Source of the DNA: Vidua macroura
Taxonomy: Eukaryota; Chordata; Aves; Passeriformes; Viduidae
Assembly (NCBI RefSeq): GCF_024509145.1
Contig: NC_071578.1
Span: forward strand, 33,847,978 to 33,911,977
Direction of reading: 5' to 3'
Length of the DNA: 64,000 nt
Shown: one piece after another, positions 1-10,251 of the stretch
How positions within the stretch are numbered: position 1 is the first letter of the stretch
Layout: each line of letters begins with the position of its first letter
The notes under the pieces: model-generated
Database searches by the model: none
Seen by the model: only the letters and a program-made list of their open reading frames with translations
What the model was told of the DNA's origin: nothing
Position numbers and translations under genes: made by a program

Positions 1-568
1 GCTCACACCATCCTTCTGCAATAATGCTCTGAGAAACACAAGGAAACATCTCTATCCGAGTCCTTTGCTGAACAGATCCCACAATGTGGATAATCTGTCA
101 AGAGTGTCTGTCTCCAGAGTCTGAGAAATCTGCCCCCACTGATTTAAACAATACAGCTACATTTTTCTGAGCATTATTTTCCAGGACTGCACTGAAGTGG
201 TATGTCAGGAAGATCTGAACTGAATGGATGCAAGCCTTCATTCCTCACTAAATCCATCTGGTGTGTAGGAGCTGAGAAGACAAGATTTAGGCTCCTCTGA
301 GGCATGAAGAGTCTGAAGCAACTCAAGATTTACCAGCAGTTTCTGAAAGGCCCTTAAAGATTGATATGGGTTTCATGTTGATTTACACTTTGAGCAGTTC
401 TATTCTTGGTAATATCAAAGCCAATTCAGTGATTGCAGTGGGGCTGTAACAAAAATGGGCTGAAAACTTAAAATACATTCATTCTTGCTTGAGGTGTGTC
501 TATTAATAGTAATGAAGAGCTAGCAAGTAGTAATTTCTTTGTCTTGTTTCTGGAAAAATTCTTGTTAC
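1..568 (-). other. MCU intron 7, part
   Basis: This stretch begins at the exon 7 donor and runs off the window edge. It was read on the minus strand for the last coding exon and nothing matching was found. No repeat family was recognised in it. Confidence 0.8.
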
Positions 569-685
569 CTGAGCAATTGCATCCTTGAGTTGATTGTATT
601 TCTCTAGATCAAATCGTGTCTTTTTGGCTCCTTTATGGAAAAATAGTAAGTACTGTCTGTCTCTGGCATCTGGATAAACATATTC
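569..685 (-). CDS. MCU: MCU exon 7 (residues about 288-326, C-terminal matrix helix)
   Basis: This 117-nt exon, 39 codons, encodes a segment starting EYVYPDARDRQYLLFFHKGA and ending LKDAIAQ. It is the matrix-side continuation of TM2 and the start of the C-terminal coiled coil. In human MCU the juxtamembrane part of this region contacts neighbouring subunits and EMRE. Only conservative substitutions (Asp for Glu, Thr for Ser) were noticed. The acceptor is ttctctttag above 685 and the donor is gtaaca at 568-563. The final exon (about 25 residues in human, starting AEMDLKRL) is not found between 1 and 568. Confidence 0.96.
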
Positions 686-3600
686 CTAAAGAGAAAAAAA
701 GGAGAGGAAACAGGAATAAAGCTACAGCAGGGAGGCAGCACAGGATGCCATAGCACAGTATGTCTCAGGTGTTTTTGGGAGAATGACCACTTTCTGACAG
801 AAGGCACGAGCCTGGCCCAAGCTGACACAGTGGTGGGTGACCCCTGCCAGCAGCTAAACCCCCACTCAGTCACTGCACAGCTGGATGGGAGAGAGAAGAG
901 AATCCAAAGGTAGGAAAAAAATGAGAAAGATTTAAGTGTAAAGTTAACAACAGTTTAATAATGAGGGGAAAAACCAACAACAATATGAGTGATGCAAAAG
1001 CAATCACTCACCACCTCCTGCCAGCAGACCAATGCCCAGCCAGACTCTGAGCGACAGCTGCTTTGGAGAAACTCCCTCCCAATTTACTGTAAAATGTGAC
1101 ATCATGTGGTACGGTCAGTTTGCTCAGTTCAGGGCAGCTGTCCCAGGTGTGCTCCCTCACAACACCTCACCCAGCCCCAGCCTATTCCCAGGGATGGGAA
1201 GTAGGGGGTTAGGAGGGTGCAGACCAGGGAAGAACAAAAACCACAGAAGGCCTTGATGCTGTACCAGCCCAGCTCAGCAACAGCAAAAGCACTGCTGTGT
1301 TACCAAGGCTGTCTTGGTCACAAATGCCAAACACTGCACCACACCAGCTGCTCTGAAGAACATTAACTCCATCCCAGCCAGACCTAGCAAAGTCAGACAT
1401 TTGCTTCTCTACTCATTTGTTGCACTCCAGCAGTGAGTTACTAGTGCCTTCCTCCTGTCCCCAGTGTGTGAATCCTTCCACGCAGAGACAACAACAAATA
1501 ACATTTCGTACTGACAAGTTTGTGGGGAAAAACAGAGGGAGAAAAGCTATAAATACTGTCCCTGAAATGATGCAGCTGACAGACCCTTGGGACACCATGC
1601 TGGAACACCTGCACCATTCTGATAGCCCTGTGACAGTAGAGACACTTTGAGCCCTCCCTTCCTCATTATTTAGGCAGGATTAGGAACTGATGAGACAAAA
1701 AACCATGCACTAGAAAATCCATAGAGAATCTGTCACAATTACAAGGATCCAGAGACAGATTCTTCATCTGCATGGGAGGCTAGATCTGTGAAAAAAGCAT
1801 TTCCAACAAGATGCCTGATCCTTGGACTCTTTAAAATGGTCAACATGGCATGTGAGAAGGCTTCCTTGAAGCTCAGAAGGTACCTCATGCAGCCATACCT
1901 GTCTGTATGTGCCAGCAGATGAATCTGTTTGGCTACAGCAGTCAGTCACCAAACACTTTTAGAAAAGCATTTCTGGTAAGACAACCAGCCAGGACCACCA
2001 TGAGAACACCCCACAGCCACACACCACCTCCCTGGCCAGCACAAATTAAACAAGTGGCATCTGGGCTCCAACAGGATAAAGAAGGGGCAAAGCAGCTTCC
2101 ACCAGGCACAACTGCTATTTTTCTAGGGATAGAGCCCAGCAAGTCTTCTACTGAAGTGTCAAGATCAGCACAACAAGTCCTACCTGGCGGGTCATTACGA
2201 AATAAGCATACATTGCCATGGCACTACCATAGGTGATGAAATAGGTGACTGGTTCCATAATGTCCCAAGAATATTCCCACCAGGTGAGGCGGGCCAGAAT
2301 GCCAAACTGAGTGGCCATGTAGGCCAGGCCTCCCCACAACACGAAGGTTGTCCTCTTCTCTGCTTTCCTGCTGAGCTCCATCCTTACCTGCAGAAGGCAG
2401 AAACACACGTCTTGCAGTCTCAGAAGTAATTATGTTAATATTGTTAAGAGATAATAATGTAAAATCAGTCCCTTATATTAATAGCAACATTATGTGGTTT
2501 AAAACATGATTTGATTATGCATGATGCTTATACAAACACACCTCAACTTCTTTTCTAGCACTATCTTGCTGTCACCTATATTTACTCTGAGCATGCTCTG
2601 AATACCTCAGCGAAGTATTTATTTCTCTATGTTCAGAGATGTTCTGTTGCATTAACCCCAGTCTTTTATTTACTAACAAGCCCATTTCCAAGTACTTGAA
2701 GCAAGGAAACAAAATATTTCCACAGAAACCAGAAGCAGACATGGTTTGGTAAACACTTGGTTCAGTGATCTTAAAACTATTGAAGCATGCCAGGGACCCA
2801 ATTAAAACCTGGAAATACATCCAGGCTGCATTTGGAGGATAAATAAAGCACACCAAGAAACTCCTTACTTTTTCTAGAGGTGCTAGTTGCTCCTTCAATT
2901 GCTCTAGTCTCCCTATCAGCTCCTTCTCCTTGTTCAGCTGGTGCTCCTCGATGCTCAAGGCTGTGTACAACTGCTGAACCAACGTCTTCACATCATTCAA
3001 CGTTGTGGCATTTTCATGGCTTAAGAGCTCTAGGGAAAAACAGAGGCTGCTTTATACACTGTGCCCACAGGGCTTCTCATGGGCCCTTGGGAAACCGTTA
3101 TTAGTCTGCACCGGAAACGAACAAAACTATCTTTTCAACAAACAGGTCTTTGGAAGAGCTCCAGCACTCTAAGACAGTGTGATTTCCCTTGAAAGAAAAC
3201 CAGACTTTACTACTGGATATTCCTAAAATTTGGTAAGAACAAGGGAAAGAGAGAAGTCCTATAAAGCTGGCCAGATGTCAACAGCTGCTTCTGATTCATA
3301 TTTATATAAAAGACAAACAAACTAAACTAGCTACAGTCCATCACACCAGCTGTCAAGACACAGGCAGAATTCAGAATACAGACCACCAGCAACCAGAGTT
3401 ATTGGTGGTGGCAACTGAATATTGTGGGTTAGGGACCCTACAACAGCCTCATCAGCAGCATTTTGAGCGCCAGTGCCAAGAATTGTTTCCCAGGGCTCTG
3501 TGGGTAACACGCCTTGCCTGCAAAGGGGCAAAGTTCCCCTCATAGTATCTAGAAACAAGAACAGGGCCATGACTCAAAAACACTTTGATCCTTGCATTCC

Positions 3601-6600
3601 AACTCAAAAAGGATTCCTAGAGGATACCAGTTTGTAAAGGAGTTGTGACTGCTTGTATTGTCTTACAATCCAAATAGAAAAAAAAAAGAATTTTGAAATT
3701 AAAGCAAAAGATTTTGACATTAGCCAAATAAAAAAATTAATTATTGTAGCATCCTTGGACTTCTACCTACAGTTATCAAAATATGATTTTACCAACTCAA
3801 AAAGCTATGGACAGTTTTAGTTTTAACACCAGCAGCTCAAGGGAAAAAAGTGACTCAGTTGCCTGTGCCAAGACACACAAAGTACATAATTTCATTCTAG
3901 TTAAAGGGCTCCTGTTCTCCTATGAAGAAAAAGCCATGTGTTCCTACTGAGAGGAGCAGCAAGACGTACATATTTAAAATTACAGTATTCTGGCATTCCC
4001 ATTCTCAAATACACAAGGTGATCTTGTAAAAATGCAAAAGCAGTAGCTGAAAAGTTTGACAGAACTAATCTCAGTGTCTATTTGCAGACACATTAATTTT
4101 AGCACAAACTATAGAAATCTCCTTGGCAAGTGCATCCTAGGAGACAATTTCCTGTAATCTTGGTGATCCCAGAGCTCACCTATCAGCACACAGTGGGTGA
4201 CAGCAGAGCAACTTCCTGGTGTGTGTGGAACCCAGTGGTTTAGATAACCAGTCTTAGCAGAGAGCTTTCTGCAAAGGTGCTTTTAATGAGATGGGGAAAA
4301 AAAAAATCATCTCTAGTAGAGGTCAGTCTACCCCACATTTAGGGGAGAAAGACCATCTCACCCAGTACACTGCACTCCCAATTCCAGAATAACAGAACAA
4401 TAAAGTCTCCCACATCTGTGAGCCAAGAGCCAAACAGAAAAAGCATTTCCCAAGCTGTTCCTTTTGTTTAAATCCTCAGAGGTAACTACAGGCATGCAAG
4501 AACCTGGTGTTTTATGAAGGCTATTAAGCTGCCCAGAAGAAAGAGGGCAGATAAAAACACTGAGTTCCTGCCTCCCCCAGAAATGCTGAAATGTCTCAAA
4601 AGCTTCTTTGCAGGTTTTCACATCTTGAAAATCACACACATTCAAAGAATATTACTGAAATGGATTTTCTTATTGACTCAAAATAGGCTGCTTTCCCTTC
4701 CCCTCCTACCTGATTCTTCAAAGGGCACAGTCTCCTTTATTTCCCTGTTTGGTAGCTAACAGGGTTTTGAGGTTTATCTGCAATATTCAAAGTATCACAC
4801 TTAAATGGAAACAATGTTGGCTGTCCAGGGAAGCAACAATTTATTCTTCCAAACCAGACAATCTAAGTTTCAATCTAATTCCCATCTTGTATTGTATTCC
4901 TTCAGAATGAGTTAAATTAAATTACTTTCCAGTAATTATGAAAAAAAATTTGAAAAACTTAGAAATTAAAAGGAATTCTATTTCTTTGTTTATTCCTCTT
5001 GAGGGCTGGGGGCACTAGCTTTCAACAGAATGAAACATCTGCTTTTCATTAGTGATTATTCTGATTACTTGGATATCTCTAAATTGGGCTCCAAGGGCAG
5101 GATTAGAAACCCCAAGGTTTCCCTTTAGAAACAACACTTCATGCTCCTGAACAAGTTAATAAAGCATGTTGCAATGAAGCAGGGAACTGAATACTGAGAT
5201 GTACTCCCAGTGCTGAGCAGAAGCAGGCTGCTCTACCTCTCTTTGGTGGTCTGACGTGGTAGGAGACATCATTAATGATCAGTTTGAAGTCATCCAGCAG
5301 AAGCAGGTCTATGCCTGTGGAGGAGGCCACACGTGTACCATCTGTGAGGAAAACACAGATGATGCATTAAGCAGGAGGAACAAAGAACTTAAACATGCTC
5401 TGGCTAAGTTGTAACACCATCCCAAATCCAGCTGTTTGGTTTCTATTCTTTGTAAGTAGAATAATGTAAATATTATTTACAGAAAACCAGAGTGTGGATC
5501 TCTTAATGCACAGTATTGGATTATGGAAAAATAGTACATTCAAAGTATGGAAGTAGTGTACAAAAATACAGAAAAACATTAAAATCTGCAATAAAAATAG
5601 TAAAGTCTTCAGATGAACTTGATCTCTTGATGTGCTTTGCCATATGACCAAAAATCAAAAAGCAGAGTCCCTTAAAGCCGAAACAGAATTTGAGTTTACA
5701 AAACAAATTCTTAGCTATTTACAACAATAACGTAAACAAATAATGTAAATATTCTTTGTAAAGGATGATACTTTCTGCCAGGACAATGAGGGGTGAAACA
5801 CGACCGAGTTCTCACTGCTAAAGCAGGATAGTGTTTCTCATGTACCACCTTCCATACCCAATTCCTTATAAATCAATTTGAACCTCTCTGTAGGTTGCAC
5901 AGCTTGCATCTTTCCTACTAAATAGTAGGGAACTCACTAAAAAGCATCTCCATTAGGACTGATTTCCTTGGCAGCACTGACTACACAATATTCTAACTCT
6001 AGGAACAGCATTTCTACCTTCTGCTCTTCCAGGAATGTTGGAGAACTCGCACTACAGCGAACTTCTACTTCAAAAGCAAAAGGCCGGATGCAAACAGCTG
6101 GCAAGCAAGTAAATCAATCAGTTTGTAAACAAGAGTACCTGCTGAGTAGATTGCAACCCGATCAATTCCTCTGTCCTCTGCTCGCAGCTGTTGCAAGAAC
6201 ACCCCGACAGAGTCTGAGATGGGTTTCAGGGTGAATTGGCAGCGCTCGCGCCGCGATGGAAGACTCACAGAAATCACAGGCAACCCGTTCTGGTAAACCA
6301 CTGTCACTTCTACAGAGACAACAGAAACACAAGCTCAGCATTAGAAGGTAAGAGATCTTCTCTGCTTGCTCCATGGAGAAGAGGCATGATTATAATGTGA
6401 ATATAACAGATTAAACTTCCGGTTTTCTCAAGAGATGTGGCCAAATAAAAATGGAGAAATAGCTGAGATTCTCACTCCAGTAACTTGGCAGTATTTTTCT
6501 GTACTTTGTAAAAGTTACTTACTCTAAACACAGTCACCTTTGTTCTAAAGGCAACATGATATCTAAAAGCCGTAACACGGCAGCACAGTATGTTCTGGTT

Positions 6601-9600
6601 AGGTTTTGAGAATAAAAGCATTTTGGACTATGGAAGACAAAACACTGCTGTTTATATCAGGATTTATAGCTCAGGAGACAAAGGCAGATTGTGTCTATTA
6701 GGAAACATCAAGGAAGGACCCACTTCAAATGTTTATATTCTTGTTTACTTCTGGTTTCTTCCTCCTTGTCCTGAGGCAAAACATGTAAGAAAGCAGTCAG
6801 GAGCATGAGGCTGTAGGAAAATGGCACTCCCAGTTTAGGCTTCAAGGTCATTTCATCTAAAATTCATGGGATCAATATGCTTTGTACTTCTCCAGACAGG
6901 CATTACTGCTTAGGTGTAGATAAAACAAGATTTTTCCATTTCTTTGGTGCTGGCCAAAAGCTTTTCTGAGGGCGTTCTTGAGGATTTCTGTAATTCTAAA
7001 ATCAATGGTAGTGACCTGTATGAGCTGTAAGCTGGTTATTATTTTACTGCCACAACCTGCTCAGTGTGCTTCGTGAGATCCATACATAGAAAAGAGAAGT
7101 TAAAAGTTCACCTTCCCTAAGCCCTTTACTGAACCACAGTCATAATTCTCCTCAAGTGACGTAGTTGCTAAGATATAACAGCAGACCTCAAAATTATTTG
7201 CTTTTATAGGTATCTTTCTTATGTAAAAACACACGAGGTTTTTTATTGCTCAGAGCACTTGCTGCGTCTCAAGGACGGTGCAGTCACACCCACCCACAAT
7301 TCATCTGCCTCAGTATCCCAACCTGTTGTAGCTTTGGTCAACTCCTGTCTCCTTAAACTCACTGAACTCATGGACTGATATGCTAAGTCATTTTAAGCAG
7401 CTAAGATCAAAACCAGCCAGTCAAAAAGTCAACAGAAGTAGAAATAAAGGCAAATAATGTTATTTTGACTAGCAAAGGGAACTATGGGGACAAGTCCTGG
7501 GCAACAGACCTTTCCAAAAATGGGGATCATGGATACTGAGAAAGGATTTACCAAGTGCACTTTCACAAAGCCAGAAGAATTCTCTTCTCATTCTTAACTA
7601 TCACACACCTTCATGAAACGAATCAAGCATAAAAAAAGCTTTTTCTCCCTCTTGCAAGGGATTGCTGTCTTCAAGTCCTTAAAGACTAGATGGAAGCAAC
7701 CAAGTATGGACACCTAAAACAACTAAAGCATCCTAAGAGGCCCCAGTATTTGAAAACCTATCAATGCCTCCTCTCAAGACTCAGACATCTGACAGGATTT
7801 TCGTAGCTTTAGTGTTTTGAAGCACGGAATTCTGAGAGAGCAATCATATATTTACTGGAAAGAAATAAAGCAAAGTGCTAATTTATTTGGACTGCCAGAC
7901 AGAATTTAGAGCTCCTTAGCAGCAGCTGTTATGACACCAGCTACAAGGTTTTCTTTAAATTTAAAATGCTACCTGGATTACACAGGCAGTGAGGCAGTTT
8001 TTTTGCAGAGAAAAAGAAAGAATGTTTGCATTTACACTTTTTCCACATATCCCCATCAGTACCACACCACAACCAGAGCTCCAGGACTGCCAGCTTTGGA
8101 GGAAGTACCTACCAGGAATGGCCCTGCTGCATTTTAGGAGTCATCAGCATTAGGAGCACAAAGCCTTTCACTAAGATTTCCAGCTTAGGTGAAGTATTAA
8201 AGACCAAATTATTTCCCTTCAAAAGACCAGGTCCATAAGTCTGTAAATACAGCTACTTTATGTTTTCCTTGCAAAAGCCTTGTAAAAGGAATTTTCTAGC
8301 TTAATTCACTGGTGGGGAAAGTTCATGATTGCAGGTTGATCCTCTCACCACCTCCCACACAAGCAATGCTGGTCTGCTTTTTACTGCATTGAAGAGGGAA
8401 GAGGCAAAGAAAAGAAGGAAATCTGAAGGACACAATAACACAAACCTAACAGACAGCAGCAGGCAGCTCCAGTAAAAACTATTAACAAGCCCCTGTGATA
8501 TGGCTGCCTCACTCTTCTCTCCCACAGCCCTGTGTGTCTTCTGCATCTACTTCACAACTTACTAAGTGGACAAAGCATTTAGCACCTCTCTAATTACAGA
8601 GCTAAGGTTTCAGCTGATCTTCCCCTAGTTAAATTTTAAGCCAGGATTTAAAGGCATGGGACAAGTAAAATAAATTAATTTCATACAAGTGTGCTGCACT
8701 TACATTTACAGTCACCTACAACTTGGCCAGGAATGGTGCTAAATGAAACCATGGAGGATTTGAAAAGCTTTACATGCTATATTAAGTGTGGGGTTGCTTT
8801 GAGGCATGAGTTCCATCCAAGTACCACAAAGTTTTGACTCAATCATATGTGCACCAGCAACAGGTCATGGTTGATTTTATTTTAAAGATTTTTGCTTAAG
8901 ATCAACTTGAGCAACAAACAAGGTCACAACAAAGAACAGTAAAAGAAAAGTGTGGCCAAAGAAGTCAGTGTTGAACATTGGCTACTGGCAAAGGCAAAGT
9001 TATCGGAAGAAATAGCGAGAGAATTATTCAAGCACAACATGAGGAAAGGTAAAATCAAATCAGCACAGGCAGATGTCTTCTCAACCTTACACATCCTCTA
9101 CAATTCTACCTGTTTAAGCCCCCAGGTTTTCATGTAAGCTCTGCAGAGCAGTCACTCATGTTCTCTTTGTATTTGCACACTTGTTCTCCTGGCAAGGGAA
9201 GCAGGAATCCTTCATTTATTAGCTTTCAGACCTTATTAACAAGCCTTAACAAGGAGAGGATCCATTCAATGCTCACATCTGTCAGCACAAGTGCTCCACT
9301 CCCCGTGCACAGCATGCAGATGTTAAGCAGCTGAAAGCTGCTCCTCTCCTCTTTGCATTGTGGCACACTGAGATTTTTACAGTTCCACCAGTGCATCCTT
9401 TTGCTTTGTGCTCTGACAACCTTATCAAGAAAGCTTCATGTCTGAGCTGTCCCAGAATTTAAATAAAGGAATAACATTAACTTGGCTTCAAAACTTATTC
9501 ACTGCAGTAAGTGATGCTTTTGACTATTCTGGTATGTAGCTGAACTGCACTTTTGTTACATAAATGGACTTAAGGGGGCAGGTAGGGTGAGGCTGAAGGG

Positions 9601-10251
9601 ACAACAGTGAGTCTTCTGGTGCCACCTCCCTGCTCAAGCAGGGGCATCCCAGAGCACATGGCACAGGATTGTGTCCAGATGGTTCTGGAGTATCCTCAGT
9701 GAGGGAGACTCCACAGCCCCTCTGGGCTATCTGTTCCAGAGCACAGGAGAAGAAGCTCTTCCTCATGTTCAGGTAGAACTTCCTGTGCATCAGTTTCTGC
9801 CCTTTGCCTCGTGTCCAAGTGCTTGGCACCGCTGAACACAGCCAGGCTCCAGCCTCTGGCACCTCCCTCCAGGAACGACAGCACCATGAAGGGTAAGGGT
9901 CATACAGACCTCACAGCTACATCAGAAAGAAGTCTGGCAAAAAGACTTGGACAGTTGCACGCAATTCCATCTTTCTTTATAAAGCCTGTCCAGTTTTGTA
10001 AGGACAGTTCATAGAAAAGTTGCCCCTTGCCTTAATTCTTCCTGACGTTGTTCTCTCTGTCACTTCCTTAGCTCCAAACTGGATTGGTGCCCAGCCAAAG
10101 AAGCCTCAACTAGAAAAGGGGGCAGGGAATTAAACCCGAGTTGGGGAAGTCCAAGTGAGGCAGGAGCTGGTGCGTACTCACCATCAGAGGGCACTACGGT
10201 ACTGCAATACACCACTCTCACGCTCTGCCAAGGAGACAGCCGCTGATGCAC
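569..10251 (-). CDS. MCU: MCU, mitochondrial calcium uniporter pore subunit (partial: exons 2-7 of 8)
   Basis: MCU forms the tetrameric calcium channel of the inner mitochondrial membrane. It works with EMRE and is gated by MICU1/MICU2. Six minus-strand exons join without frame conflict: 10251-10182, 6309-6139, 5341-5237, 3029-2869, 2387-2184 and 685-569. They total 828 nt or 276 codons, equal to human residues 51-326 by recalled length. Every intron begins GT and ends AG on the minus strand. The order is N-terminal domain, coiled coil, TM1, WDIMEP filter, TM2, then a C-terminal helix. It is MCU rather than the dominant-negative paralogue MCUB, because the loop before the filter reads WWEYSWDIMEP, with Glu where MCUB has Val. 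No stop or frameshift is seen. Exon 1 (start codon and targeting peptide) and the last exon are outside the window or unrecognised. Confidence 0.97.
686..2183 (-). other. MCU intron 6
   Basis: A 1.5-kb intron between exons 6 and 7 bounded by a gtagga donor and a tttag acceptor. It is unique-looking sequence with no recognised repeat or RNA gene. Short open frames in it show no family resemblance. Confidence 0.85.
2184..2387 (-). CDS. MCU: MCU exon 6 (residues about 220-287, TM1, selectivity filter, TM2)
   Basis: This 204-nt exon, exactly 68 codons, encodes the pore. TM1 lies in TTFVLWGGLAYMATQFGIL. The pore loop is WWEYSWDIMEP and TM2 is VTYFITYGSAMAMYAYF. By human numbering Asp261 and Glu264 of the WDIMEP motif form the stacked carboxylate rings that select calcium, and both are present. 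Ser259, linked to ruthenium-compound sensitivity, and Glu257 are kept too. This is the most conserved part of the gene and identifies it. The acceptor is tctgcag above 2387 and the donor is gtagga at 2183-2178. The exon is phase 0 at both ends, so skipping it would remove the whole pore while keeping frame. Confidence 0.98.
2388..2868 (-). other. MCU intron 5
   Basis: The shortest intron in the cluster, 481 nt, with a gtaagg donor and a gcag acceptor. Nothing else was recognised in it. Confidence 0.9.
2869..3029 (-). CDS. MCU: MCU exon 5 (residues about 166-219, coiled coil)
   Basis: This 161-nt exon encodes a segment starting ELLSHENATTLNDVKTLVQQ and ending KEQLAPLEK. It is the charged matrix coiled coil that precedes TM1 and helps the tetramer assemble. 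A heptad-like spacing of Leu and Ile among Glu and Lys is visible. The acceptor is ttttccctag above 3029 and the donor is gtaagg at 2868-2863. The start codon of exon 6 (GTA AGG) happens to repeat the donor sequence, so the junction was fixed by the frame and by the cag acceptor at 2389-2388. Some substitutions relative to human are seen (for example Glu for Asp at 166), with no length change. Confidence 0.95.
3030..5236 (-). other. MCU intron 4
   Basis: A 2.2-kb intron with a gtagag donor and a ccctag acceptor. It is AT-leaning with short A runs (about 3680 and 4300). No mobile element or RNA gene was recognised. Confidence 0.85.
5237..5341 (-). CDS. MCU: MCU exon 4 (residues about 131-166, end of N-terminal domain)
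   Basis: This 105-nt exon encodes DGTRVASSTGIDLLLLDDFK and then a stretch ending YHVRPPKR. It completes the N-terminal domain. Asp131, whose codon is assembled across the exon 3/4 junction, and Asp147 in the LLLLDDFK segment are both present. In human MCU these two form the acidic patch linked to inhibition by matrix divalent cations. The acceptor is cctcacag above 5341 and the donor is gtagag at 5236-5231. Phase in is 2 and phase out is 1. Differences from human are few and conservative. Confidence 0.95.
5342..6138 (-). other. MCU intron 3
   Basis: A 797-nt intron with a gtactc donor and a cacag acceptor. It is AT-rich around 5440-5760. Nothing else was recognised. Confidence 0.88.
6139..6309 (-). 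CDS. MCU: MCU exon 3 (residues about 74-131, N-terminal domain)
   Basis: This 171-nt exon encodes the first two thirds of the matrix-facing N-terminal domain, beginning VTVVYQNGLPVISV and ending GIDRVAIYSA. By human numbering it keeps Ser92, reported as a CaMKII site, and Cys97, reported as a redox-sensitive cysteine, within LPSRRERCQF. Residue 89 is Ser where human has Arg, a small local change. The acceptor is ctctgtag above 6309 and the donor is gtactc from 6138. The last base pairs with exon 4 to make the Asp131 codon. Length and phase (2+168+1) fit exactly. Confidence 0.96.
6310..10181 (-). other. MCU intron 2
   Basis: A 3.9-kb intron with a gtgagt donor and a tgtag acceptor. It is unique-looking apart from one CR1 fragment near its 5' end on the transcript (about 9630-9876), listed separately. 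Confidence 0.85.
9630..9876 (-). mobile_element. CR1 LINE fragment, antisense, older subfamily
   Basis: The plus strand reads as the reverse complement of a CR1 3' region. Landmarks are a stretch with gcacaggattgtgtccag, then gagactccacagcccctctg, then a run matching the usual tcctcatgttcaggtagaac block. It is 5'-truncated as CR1 copies normally are and carries no coding capacity. It is more diverged than the copies at 19.3 and 21.6 kb. The edges are approximate. Confidence 0.75.
10182..10251 (-). CDS. MCU: MCU exon 2 (residues about 51-74)
   Basis: This 70-nt exon encodes VHQRLSPWQSVRVVYCST followed by VVPSD. It is the linker between the cleaved mitochondrial targeting peptide and the N-terminal domain. 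The human version has VHQRIASWQ and then YCSTVVPSD, so the second half is the conserved part. The acceptor is a pyrimidine-rich tract ending in tttttcag just above 10251, and the donor is gtgagt at 10181-10176. The exon starts in phase 0 on GTG and ends after one base of the next codon, which exon 3 completes as Glu (Asp in human). Upstream of the acceptor the same frame stays open to an ATG at 10416; this is treated as a separate finding. Confidence 0.95.

Noticed and set aside
2572..3000. 142-codon minus frame read as an extended MCU exon 5
   Set aside because: The frame simply runs past the gtaagg donor into the intron. Splicing at 2869 restores the MCU reading exactly, so the extension is intron.
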